A stretch of 64,000 nucleotides of DNA, from positions 2,046,001-2,110,000 of the forward strand of contig OY723273.1 of the NCBI GenBank assembly GCA_963210315.1, in the 5' to 3' direction. The DNA comes from Rhynchopus euleeides. Its lineage: Eukaryota; Euglenozoa; Diplonemea; Diplonemida; Diplonemidae. Made by a program: the position numbers and the translations under genes. Below are positions 25,803 to 35,195 of this stretch, piece after piece; the first letter of the stretch is position 1, and each line of letters starts with the position of its first letter. The notes under the pieces are model-generated. The model saw only the letters and a list, made by a program, of their open reading frames with translations. It did no database searches and was not told where the DNA came from.

Positions 25803-27771
25803 TCAGCCCCTGCCGGTGGTGGCGCGACTGCCGTTTCGGTCTGGGCCGGCTCCGCTGTTGTCGCCACTGGGGGGTGGCGCCGTTGTTGCTGTTGTTGTTG
25901 CTGCCGTTGCCGTTGCATTTGCGGGCCCGCCGTTGTTGCTGTTGTTGTTGCTGCCGTTGCCGTCGCGTTTGCGGGCCCGCCACGGGGAGCGGCACCGGCT
26001 CCTGCGCTGCTCACCTGGCCTCCCCCGGGCGGGCTGGGCATAGTAGTGGTGGTGGAGCTCGGCGAGGTGCGCCCTCGTCTCCTCCGCGACTGCCCGCTGT
26101 GATTCAGCGAGCTCGGCGCGCATCCCCTCCAGGTGCCGCCGCCCGTCCGCCACCATTGCCTGCTGGGCGTCATTGCCCACGCGCTGCCTGCTCAGCTCCT
26201 CCCGGAGCTCGCCCAGCTGCTGCTCGCTCGCAGCCCGCAGGCCGTCAGCAGTCGCCTGCGCTGTCGCCTGCACGTCGGCGAGGGCGGCTGTCAGGCGCGC
26301 GTCCGCCTGGGCTTGGCTGAGGCGCCCCTCCTGCGACGGCGGCCAACCGCGACAGCAGCTCCACCCCTTTCTGCTGCTGCTCACCTAGCGCGGCCGTGAT
26401 GCGGGCGACCTCCGCCTGTCCCGCGCTGCTCACCCGCTTCTGTTCGTCCTTGAAGGACTTGAACTCCTTGCGGAGGCCGCTCATGCCCGTCTGCAGGGAC
26501 TTCGCCTGGAGCTGGGGCAGTGCCTGCTGTGCCTCCCCCACGCTCCCCTGCAGCCCCAGCATGGCTTCCCGGGCCCCCTGCACCTCCGCGAGCAGGGCGT
26601 GGCGGTGCTCCTCGCTCTGGTCGTGGCGGGTGGTGTGCTGCTGCAGCTGCTCCCGCACTGCCCGAAGGCTCGCCTCCAGCTTCGCCGCCCTCCCGCCGAG
26701 GGCCTCACCCCTGCGGCGCTCTTCCCCGAGGCCGCTCTCCGCGTCCTTGCGCAGGCCAACAAGCAGGCCGCGCAGCTCCCCGTGCACTCGGGCGTGCTCC
26801 ACGCCCTGCCCCTCCAGCTGCGCCTTCAGCTCGCGCACAGCCTTCGGTGTGCCAGGCTGGGGGGGAGTCGCGGCGGGACGCTCCTGGAGGTCGTCCAGCT
26901 GGCGCTGCTGGGCTGCCAGGCGCTGCAGGAGCTCATCCTGCCGGGCCTGCTGCTCCCCGAGCTGCTGCTGGAGTCGCCGTACCTCGGCGCGCTCCCCCTG
27001 CGCGGCTGCCCTCTGCTCCCCAAGCTCCTGTTGAAGTCGCCGCACTTCGGCGCGCTCCCCTTGCGTGGCCGCCTGCTGGTGGCCTTGTTGTGTAGCGAGT
27101 TGTTGCTCAAGGCGCTGTCGCTGCTGGTCCTGCTGCCTCTGCTGCTCCTTGAGCAGATCGTGCAGGCGCTGCACCTCCTGCTGCAGCGCGGGTACGCCGT
27201 CCTGCGTGGGGGCGCCGGCGCCAGGGTCGGCTGCGGTGGCGGCGGCGGTGGTTGCGGCGGGGTCGTGGCCGAGGGCCACCAGGCGGCGGCCCAGACGCTC
27301 CAGGTCCTTCTGGAGCCGCTCCACACGCTGGCGGGCCTGCTGCGCGTGCTGCTGCGCGGCCGCCGCGGCGCCACCCCCGCGTCCGGTCTTCCCCAGGTGC
27401 GTCCTGGACTTGGCGGCCCGGCCCGCCTTCGCCGCCGCCTCGCGCTCTTCCCGCACTCTGGCCTGGAGGCCGTCGTACCGCCTCTTGAGGCGGTCCAGCT
27501 CCTCTCCCTTCTTCCGCTCCTCCGCCTGTCGCCGCTTCTCCTCCTCCAGCAGCGCTGTGTCCGTGAGGGCCACGGCCTTGCCGTTCACCTGCACCGACCA
27601 TGGGGGGGTGCCAGAGGGGGGGGGGGGGGGGCTGTCCGCGATGATGACGGCTACACTAAGAGTGCTGGCGCGATGGTGCAGAGAGCATCTCCGGATGACC
27701 CCCACCTCTGCCATCCCCAGAACAGCCCCTACATTTTCCCTGGAGGAAGATGATGAAGGTTCGAGAGGCAC
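25803..27771 (-). pseudogene. Coiled-coil ORF1-like protein of the retroelement
   Basis: The frame from 27771 to 26245 is dominated by long Glu/Gln/Arg/Leu heptad-like repeats (for example EVRRLQQELGEQ, repeated), a strongly predicted coiled coil. The sense frame then shifts near 26320 and continues (SQAQADARLTAALADVQ, ELREELSRQR) to about 26050. After that come Asn-rich and Gln-rich runs from a repeated GTTGTTGCTGCC-type stretch at 25880-25980. Coiled-coil ORF1 proteins of LINEs bind the element RNA, so this may be the equivalent, but no zinc knuckle or RRM is visible. A run of G at 27615-27630 (C on the coding strand) lies in its N-terminal part. The start codon is uncertain because the 5' end may be truncated. 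Confidence 0.6.
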
Positions 27772-27846
27772 GGGGCAATTCGAACTGCCGTTGTGCCACC
27801 TCTGAGGCTTGGAGAAAGTCCCGGTACCGCTCGAAATTTTTTTTTG

Positions 27847-28034
27847 TTAAGCACACTCGTGTGAGCGGAAAGCGCCCCACCACAGCTGCAACCAAACGTG
27901 CTCTATACACTAACCCCACCCTTCATCAGGCTCAGGGTGTGATCAGTTCAGGCTTTTGTGTGTAGAAGCGTCAACGCAACAAACAAAAGGAAATTCATCA
28001 GAGCGGTTGTAGCTGTGAAGTGATAGGGCGCTTT
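27847..28034 (-). repeat. 188-bp dispersed element, copy B
   Basis: Identical to 22247-22434 except for one base (GGCTTTTG against GGGTTTTG). On the minus strand it ends CACACGAGTGTG, CTTAAC and then nine A, directly before the 5' part of the retroelement. The A-run suggests a retroposed, SINE-like unit read on the minus strand, although no RNA polymerase III A or B box could be recognised. Confidence 0.82.
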
Positions 28035-28086
28035 GTTGAAATGGGTCTCCCAGCTAGGGGCCACCCAACTCCCCAGCTTTTTTTTT

Positions 28087-28329
28087 TGCACATAACACAC
28101 CTGTGTGGTACGGGAAATGCTACGAGGAACGCGATGGACTCGGGACTGCTGCTGGCCTCTCTTCCTATGGTTTACTTATGTTTCGTGCTCCACCTGCTCC
28201 ACCTCATTCTGCACTTCAGATGATCCACTTCACGTGGGTTACGGGGTTTGGGACAACGATGATATGTTGTGTCCGACGACAAGGTAAGGTAAGCTCATCG
28301 AGGTACACCAAACCGGAGTTGTCAAATCA
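28087..28329. repeat. 243-bp repeat, copy C (TG...CA ended)
   Basis: This is 242/243 identical to 32536-32778; the visible difference is CTTCCTATGG against CTTGCTATGG. It begins TGCACATAACACACCTGTG, where ACACACCTGTGTG can form a hairpin, and ends TTGTCAAATCA. It is bordered by a T-run on the left and an A-run on the right. A diverged relative lies at about 45057-45200. The TG...CA termini and the paired direct copies 4.4 kb apart resemble LTRs, but the interior has no gag-pol coding. Confidence 0.8.
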
Positions 28330-28385
28330 AAAAAGACACACCGCCCGAGAGGCAATTGGTGTGACACAACAGCGATGACACAACC

Positions 28386-29145
28386 ACTCTGCCCGAGGGG
28401 GCGCGTTTTTAGCGACCGAGACCTCCTCTCCTGACTGAGGGACACACGATCTGACCGTCCGAGAGACGCAGCATTCTACCCTGCCCGAGGGGCACCCACT
28501 CTCCTGACCGAGAGACACGCAGTCTTGCCCGAGGGGCACCTGGTTTCCTGACCGAGACAATATTCTGCCCGAGGGGCACTCACTCTCCCGACCGAGAGAC
28601 ACGCAGTTTTGCCCGAGGGGCACCTGTTCTCCTGACCGAGACAATATTCTGCCCGAGGGGCACCCACTCTCCCGACCGAGAGACGCAGCATCTCGCCCGA
28701 GGGGCACCTGTTCTCCTGACCGAGACAAAAATTTTGCCCGAGGGGCACCCACTCTCCCGACCGAGAGACACGCAGTCTTGCCCGAGGGGCACCTGTTCTC
28801 CTGACCGAGACAATATTCTGCCCGAGGGGCATCCACTCTCCCGACCGAGAGACGCAGCATCTCGCCCGAGGGGCACCTGTTCTCCTGACCGAGACAATAT
28901 TCTGCCCGAGGGGCACTCACTCTCCCGACCGAGAGACACGCAGTTTTGCCCGAGGAGCACCCGTTATCCTGACCGAGACAAAACTATGCCCGAGGGGCAC
29001 CCACTCTCCCGACCGAGAGACGCAGCATCTCGCCCGAGGGGCACCTGTTCTCCTGACCGAGACAAAAATTTTGCCCGAGGGGCACCCGCTCTCCCGACCG
29101 AGAGATACACAATCTTGCCCGAGGGGCACCAAATCCCGACCGAGA
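28386..29145. repeat. Tandem array of about 84-bp units with GCCCGAGGGGCAC core
   Basis: Roughly nine imperfect units each contain two half-units: CTCCTGACCGAGACA plus an AT-rich step plus GCCCGAGGGGCACC, and CTCCCGACCGAGAGAC plus a variable step plus the same core. Open frames across it on both strands are repeat by-products. From 29146 to 29600 the sequence is apparently unique and no gene could be recognised. Confidence 0.85.
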
Positions 29146-29599
29146 AGACGACCCTCACACCATGCTCGTGTCAGGTCTCAAGAGGGCCGAAGCCGCGGTT
29201 GAGGACAACAACACCCCCACGCACTGGTTCTAATAAATGACGGCGAGGTGCACGGGGGGATCAGCACGAAGGAGGGGCGCAAAAAGATGGGGATGATGAC
29301 GCCGTGGTGTTCAAGGTGGTCCTCCGCCGCTTATGAACGTGACAGCGGGACAGCGCTGCGCCCGTGGCCGCAGCGGATTGAGGACATTCCCATCAGCCAT
29401 CGAGACTATCACCGCGCCTCGCCGAAAACCTGCTTCACGCTTGATCGCGCTCAAGGTTTCCAAACGCATACTTCAGCTGGAGGTTCCGTCACAGAGGCGC
29501 TGACAAAGGCGGGACCAAGAGCAACAGTCGGGTGCTGATAAATGGGTCGATACTGATGCAGCAAAGTGACGTCAGTGATATCCAACTCCTACTTTCCTG

Positions 29600-30420
29600 A
29601 CCGAGACACGATCTTGCCGAGGAGCATCGGACCGAGACACCCACTTCTGCCTGAGGGGCACCTAGCCGAGACGCATTTTTCCTGCCCGAGGGGCATCTCG
29701 CCGAGACATTACCTGCCTGAGGGGCACCTGGCCACGACATACCTACAGCTTACGCTTGCGGGGCACCCTGCCTGAGGAGCACCTGGCCAAGACATACATT
29801 TCCGCCTACGAGGCACCCTGCCCGAGGGGCACCTGGTCAAGACACACACTTCCGCCTACGGGGCACCCTGCCCGAGGGGCACCTGGCCAAGACAGACACC
29901 TCTGCCTACGAGGCACCCTGCCCGAGGGGCACCTGGCCAAGACATACACTTCCGCCTACGAGGCACCCTGCCCGAGGGGCACCTGGCCAAGACATACACT
30001 TCCGCCTACGAGGCACCCTGCCCGAGGGGCACCTGGCCAAGACAGACACTTCCGCCTACGAGGCACCCTGCCCGAGGGGCACCTGGCCAAGACATACACT
30101 TCCGCCTACGAGGCACCCTGCCCGAGGGGCACCTGGTCAAGACATACATTTCCGCCTACGGGGCACCCTGCCTGAGGGGCATCTGGCCGCGACATACACT
30201 TCCGCCTACGGGGCACCCTGCCTGAGGGGCACCTGGCCAAGACGCACATTCATGCCCGAGGGACACCGGGCCGAGACATTACATTCCCTGCCTGAGGGAC
30301 ACCTGGCCGAGACACATTCCTGCCGAGGGGCACTCACTCCCGACCGCGAGACGCAGGATTTTGCCTGAGGGGCACCTCCTCTCCTGACCGAGACACAACC
30401 CCGCCCAGCACAGTGCCGAG
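29600..30420. repeat. 50-bp tandem array sharing the GCCCGAGGGGCAC core
   Basis: Between about 29745 and 30250 a 50-bp unit recurs about ten times: ACCTGGCCAAGACATACAC, then TTCCGCCTACGAGGCACC, then CTGCCCGAGGGGC. The flanks (29600-29745 and 30250-30420) hold degenerate copies. The GCCCGAGGGGCAC core is the same as in the 28386-29145 array, so both probably derive from one ancestral unit. The frame at 29756-30175 is open only because the unit lacks stops. Confidence 0.85.
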
Positions 30421-32480
30421 GGGCATTTACGCTTTCGACTGGAATACCGAGCCTGACCCGGGGAGACACAATCGTGCCACAATCGTGAGGGGCATACTCT
30501 CTTGATTGAGAAATACATCTTTTTTGCCCGAGCGACGGCACCTGAAGGCGGAAGGGTGGCCTGTCACACACAGCCTGCCAGATCCAGCTCGAGCACGGTG
30601 ACGCGACGTGAGCTTTCCGAGGGCGACAGTTTTCGTGTACCAATGCAACGCCCCCGGACACGCCCCCGAGAAGCCGGCACGTCTGTCGTGCCCAGCTTAT
30701 CTGCGCGAATGCCGACTACGCGCACCCCGGCGTCAAGCGGATGCCCGCACACGCCCCAAGCGGGGCATACTCCGTCGAAGCATAGTCTCCCTGCCGGGGG
30801 ACACACATTCAAGCCTGCATTATTCACAGGGGTCAGGGGGAGTTCCGGGCGTCTGTGGCCCGGTGTTGAGACGTACGACCTCACAGTTCCATGCAGGGAA
30901 GGGGAGCTGCTGACTGGACACCTGCGAGGTGCCGTGGGACATACACAGAGATCAGGTATCCAACACAGCCGAGACGCTCTCCCAAGCTGCACTGCTCGGG
31001 GAGCAAAAGAAGCAGCGACTGAGAGACGCGTCCGCATCGCCTGTGTCAGCGGTGCCGCCGCTGAGGGGGTCCACCGAAACCGCAGCCATGGCAGCGGGCC
31101 GAGATCATTCCACAAGGTTGGGGGGCAGTCGGCCAGTCTTCCCGAGTACCCAGCAGCCTACTCGACAAGCCCGAACAGCGACTGCAGCGTGCGACAAGCT
31201 CCGGTCCGCGGGGACTCACCTCTCTCATTAAGAAGGCGACTCCGAGAATCCTTCTGGCATGCCCACACCTCCAGGGCCTCGAATTTCCTCACGCACCGGG
31301 AAATACGCCCTCCACACTGAGTCCGGGCGTTACCACTGAATCGACGCCACGTGGGGCCACAGGGCCTCCGTTTGATGCGCTGTCTACGAGGCGGGCGATG
31401 GGGCAGGTACAGTGGGGATCAGCCCAGTGGGAAGGGGGCCGCAGGAACGTGTTGTCCACCGCTCGAGCGGAGTTCAGGAGACGACAGTGCGCGCGATCGC
31501 CCTCGTTCACCCAGAAGGGCCGGCACCTCTCACACCTACCCCTGGGCACTCCATGCAGCGTCTCCAGTGCGCCATGAAGAGGCGCGTTGGGCTTCACCCC
31601 GCAACTCGCTCGCAGCCAGCGAAGACCGGAGAGGACACAGAGAGCCACAGAGCGATCGAGATCACGCCGGAAAGCACCGGGTGTTGGCCGGGCTCCCGAA
31701 GGGCGAGAGTTTAAGACGGCCGGACAGTAGACGGCTGCGGAGGAGCTGGGAGGCGAGTTTCAGACTGTGATTTCTCGATCCGCCGAGCCCTGTCCCCAGG
31801 CGAGAGCTGCCGGGTCATGGTGGCTGAATATGCACGAGCGTCGCGGTGGTGGTGCTGGGAGCGCACCAGAGGACTGTCACGCTGAGGGGCTGGGCATGGC
31901 CACTGACTACCTGGATACGGCCGTCTCAGTGCATCGCCCGGGGTGCAAAACGACATCGAGGATGTCAGGAAGAAGGGTCATGTGGGCACACACCAATATG
32001 TCGGAGACGTGAAGAAGCCTCGAGGGGAAGGGTTCCCCAGGGGATGGAGGATCCCGAAGAGGTACAGGGGGAGGATTCAAATACCCGGAGTGGGAAACGC
32101 ACCAGACGTCGGGGGTCAGCCAAGAGCGGGTGGTTGCAGCACAGGCGGGGCTGTGTGCAACCTTTGCCCCCTTAGTTTCGCCGGGTTGAGACGCATCAAC
32201 TCTCTCGCCGGGTGCGGCAACTGGAGAGACAGGCATGTTGTCGATAGGGCACACCAAGAATCACGAGGCTGGCCACACGACGGCGGCACACGGCCGAGGC
32301 AGGCGGATCCCCTCAGCGAGTGAGGTTCGATCGTTTTCCGTACAAGGTGCTCGTGACAACGTAGAAAGCGGTACATTACCATCGGAGGGATGCATACGAT
32401 GGGCGACGGAGCCTGATCACTTCAATAGTAGACCGTTCGCGCGGCGTCCCTAAGTCCTTGGGTCCTAAGGGTCCTGGGTG
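30421..32480. other. Non-repetitive, apparently non-coding interval
   Basis: This GC-rich sequence contains scattered degenerate GAGACAC and GAGGGGCA fragments of the upstream arrays, and short open frames with no recognisable domain. It lies between the two 243-bp direct repeats and may be the interior of a decayed mobile element. No gene, RNA or regulatory site could be supported. Confidence 0.6.
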
Positions 32481-32919
32481 GAAGCGTCCAATGCAACACT
32501 CACAGCATAGAGGCCAAGTGTTTCTCGTAGTATTTTGCACATAACACACCTGTGTGGTACGGGAAATGCTACGAGGAACGCGATGGACTCGGGACTGCTG
32601 CTGGCCTCTCTTGCTATGGTTTACTTATGTTTCGTGCTCCACCTGCTCCACCTCATTCTGCACTTCAGATGATCCACTTCACGTGGGTTACGGGGTTTGG
32701 GACAACGATGATATGTTGTGTCCGACGACAAGGTAAGGTAAGCTCATCGAGGTACACCAAACCGGAGTTGTCAAATCAAAAAAAAATATGGGGGGGGGTT
32801 TTTCAAAGTGCAAGAGGTGGAGCCCGTTCAACAGGTGGAAGCGTCCAATGCAAAAATTGGTGGAAGCGTCCAATGCAACACTCACAGCATAGAGGCCAAG
32901 TGTTTCTCGTAGTATTTGC
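32481..32919. repeat. About 56-bp direct repeats flanking copy D
   Basis: The stretch from GTGGAAGCGTCCAATGCAAC to CTCGTAGTATTT is present at 32481-32536 and 32863-32919. A third partial GTGGAAGCGTCCAATGCAA lies at about 32838. The arrangement could be a long target duplication or a tandem duplication that includes the insertion. The GTGGAAGCGTC motif recurs at 44063, 45769 and, varied, elsewhere in the window. Confidence 0.75.
32536..32778. repeat. 243-bp repeat, copy D
   Basis: Direct copy of 28087-28329 with one visible mismatch and the same TG...CA ends, followed by nine A. It interrupts a local duplication: a stretch starting GTGGAAGCGTCCAATGCAAC and ending TCTCGTAGTATTT occurs immediately upstream (32481-32536) and again downstream (32863-32919). 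Confidence 0.82.
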
Positions 32920-33303
32920 TTCCGAGTGTGTGCGTTTCACCACAACCTCTCCCCTCCCCATTCCCCCGTGTTGAGTGACATGTGTCGATAGTGTTCCATT
33001 TCTTCCGATTGACCCAAATTTCGCCCATTTTGGCCCGCACCAGCCCTCACTTTTTTGCACCGGATAGCGAAGACCCCCTCAACGTATTTTTAAAAAAATG
33101 CGTAGAAGTTGAACGTTTTTTTGGCTTTTGAGCGTTTTCACCCACTGGGTGCACTCTCCACATGAAACCCCCCCTAGCAGTAGGGGGTGGGCCCCTGCAC
33201 ACACTAAAGGGGACACCGGTGGGATGGAGAGTGTCACGCGTGGCGAAAAGGCGGTGAAAACGGGGTTCTGTAGTCCGAGAAGGGGCGGGACCCGGAAAGG
33301 GGT

Positions 33304-33360
33304 GGTTGGTACCCCCTCTTTTCAGGGTTGACTAACTCCGGAAAAGCGGGGGTACCAACC
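33304..33360. other. Stem-loop: 13-bp perfect inverted repeat
   Basis: GGTTGGTACCCCC (33304-33316) and GGGGGTACCAACC (33348-33360) form a 13-bp stem with a 31-base loop. The flanks 33060-33420 have no recognisable gene. No T-run or other terminator feature follows. The function is unknown. Confidence 0.6.
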
Positions 33361-33427
33361 CCCTCTCGACCTATCTCCCAGTTTTACCCCACTCGACCGG
33401 CTGGAGTCCGTCGTGTAGAGGAAGTGG

Positions 33428-33859
33428 ATGGCCGAACGTGAGCTGGATTTAGACCGTCGTGAGACAGGGTGGTTTTACCCGACTGAGAGAGAACACCTCG
33501 AGCCGGCGTATGTCGACAGCAATATGGGGAACTCCCATTTCAGTCCCTGGTATCTACGTGTCCGAGCGGACAGTGCCGTGATGCTCCCACTGGATGGATT
33601 ATGGCTGAACGCCTCTAAGCCAGAACCCAGTCTAGAGACATACGTGACTTGCCAGAACCGTGGGATATCCCGCATGGGAGAACCGTATGGGATTTCCCAC
33701 CTGCAGGGGTTCACCTCAACTGCACCAGCCCGCTTCATGGAGCAAAGGACAAGGGATGCTGTCGACTGCATCGCGAAGCAAGTCGCTGTAAAATTGTGCT
33801 CCAAGGACGTCTTCCGCACGGTTGTCGTGGTGCCACCAACTCGCCCTTGCTCTGCTTGA
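33428..33859 (+). CDS. Hypothetical small protein (doubtful)
   Basis: This is a 143-codon ATG-initiated frame with fairly balanced composition (MAERELDLDRRETGWF... to ...VVVPPTRPCSA), unlike the low-complexity shadow frames around it. No domain is recognised. The interval lies between a decayed repeat region and a TIR element, there is no pyrimidine tract just before the ATG, and an opposite frame of 114 codons overlaps it. It could be an exon, a transposon remnant or chance. Confidence 0.2.
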   Translation: MAERELDLDRRETGWFYPTEREHLEPAYVDSNMGNSHFSPWYLRVRADSAVMLPLDGLWLNASKPEPSLETYVTCQNRGISRMGEPYGISHLQGFTSTAPARFMEQRTRDAVDCIAKQVAVKLCSKDVFRTVVVVPPTRPCSA

Positions 33860-33911
33860 GGAAAGGTGGGTTTGTGACTGGTGGCCCCTGCAGACGGTAG
33901 GCAATGTGAGA

Positions 33912-33968
33912 AACGTTCAAATACGCTGAACGTTCAACGTATTTGAACGTTCAACGTATTTTTAAAAT
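33912..33968. repeat. Short palindromic GAACGTTC repeat
   Basis: Two TGAACGTTCAACGTATTT-type units follow a related AACGTTCAAATACG stretch. Each contains the 8-bp palindrome GAACGTTC. The same AACGTATTTTTAAAA tail occurs near 33080. It lies just outside the left end of the 34009 element. Confidence 0.6.
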
Positions 33969-34008
33969 CGGGATTCTGAAAAATACGCGTATTTTGCCTT
34001 CACTGCCC

Positions 34009-35195
34009 TAGGCATACTTGTACCCCCATATGGGGAAGGCCAAAAATATGGGGAAAATATGGGGGGAATATGGGGGGTTTTTCAAGTCCTGTTCCCCCAT
34101 ATTTCCCCCATATGGGGGATATATGGGGGAAAACCCAGGGGTTCCTCAGGTGGAAGCAGTCAGCAAACAGTTCTCCTCGTTCTGCTTTTCACAGGGTGTG
34201 AAGTCAGCCACTGACAGGGGACGTCTAGCACCTTGCAGTGCCATCTCACCTCGTCGCTTTCTGCAGAGAGGAAACGCCCGGCTGAAGTGCTCGAGTCAGA
34301 CCACAAAAGGTGCTGTGAGAGTGCCGACCGCCACTTTCTTCAAGTCTGAGTAGCGGTCATCAGAGCATCCTGTACAGTAGTCCTGTCTTTGCTGGCAGAA
34401 CAGTTGCGTCCTGCAGCCAGTCCTTGTACTGGCCTTCACAGGTCTCATTCCACCCGGCAGATGCAGCTTGAACATGTCAAGCTGCCTGGTGACGAGCGTC
34501 GACTCCGACTTTTCGGCGCTCGGAGCGGTCAAAAGCGGCGGAAGCGCCTGACACCCCAGAATGCACTGCTTGTGAATTCCCTTGTCTAATTAAGGATCCC
34601 AGGGGGCAGTTCGCAATCGCAAACACACCAGAGGAGGAGGACAGCGAGTGTGAGAGTGACGTGCCGGACAGGACTTCAAAACACAGGAGTGTGTGTTGTG
34701 AGGAGCTGTTAACCCTGAACGCGCTATGTGTGTCTGTGCGTATGTGTCCACCACCGCTGCCGCTGTCACTGCAGTGCCCCGCCAAACCGGGAAGCGTTCG
34801 CTCTCCGCTGCCGCTGTATCGGCGCAGGAGAGGAACAGGAGGTCGGTGCGACCCACCTGGGGGATCTTCCAGGGGGGGCCAGACCTGGCCACACCTGAAC
34901 GAGCGCGCACCTCCCCAGGATCGGACTCCTGGAGGATCCCCAACAAGGCATGAGGCCGGTTTCGACGCGCACTTCGTGTGTGTCTGTGCCTGAGTGGTTT
35001 GATGTTCTCCCGTTGCAGCACGAATACCCCCATATCCCCCCATATGGGCCCCATATTTCCCCCATATTCCCCCATATTTTACCGGGTTTTCCCCATATTT
35101 TCAGCCTTTTTCCCCATATGGGGACGGGGTTTTGAGACCCCCCATATTTCCCCCAAATTTAGGGGGTTCCCCATATGGGGGGACAAGTATGCCTA
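34009..35195. mobile_element. Non-autonomous TA-flanked TIR element with ATATGGGG-rich termini
   Basis: The left end reads TAGGCATACTTGTACCCCC then ATATGGGG. The right end, reverse complemented, reads TAGGCATACTTGTCCCCCC then ATATGGGG. The terminal 150-180 bp of each end are packed with ATATGGGG / CCCCATAT motifs (often the palindrome CCCATATGGG), likely subterminal binding sites. The interior (34150-35010) has no transposase frame I can recognise. TA at both ends is consistent with a TA target duplication, as in Tc1/mariner-like or similar cut-and-paste families. Confidence 0.75.

Larger units (their letters stand above)
23390..27846 (-). mobile_element. Decayed non-LTR (LINE-type) retroelement, 3' truncated
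   Basis: On the minus strand, in order: a coiled-coil ORF, a Gln/Asn/Pro-rich segment, an OTU-type cysteine protease, a fragment resembling the end of an AP-type endonuclease, and the N-terminal fingers of a reverse transcriptase. At least three frame changes separate these parts, so the copy is inactive. The 3' part, including the reverse transcriptase catalytic YxDD region, is missing and replaced by satellite. The 5' side abuts repeat copy B through an A-run on the minus strand. Loss of the 3' end is unusual, because incomplete reverse transcription removes the 5' end. Confidence 0.8.

Noticed and set aside
22247..28034. Complete LTR retrotransposon bounded by the 188-bp repeats
   Set aside because: The interior starts with satellite that continues outside the repeat, and the reverse transcriptase is of non-LTR type. 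The repeats also lack TG...CA ends.
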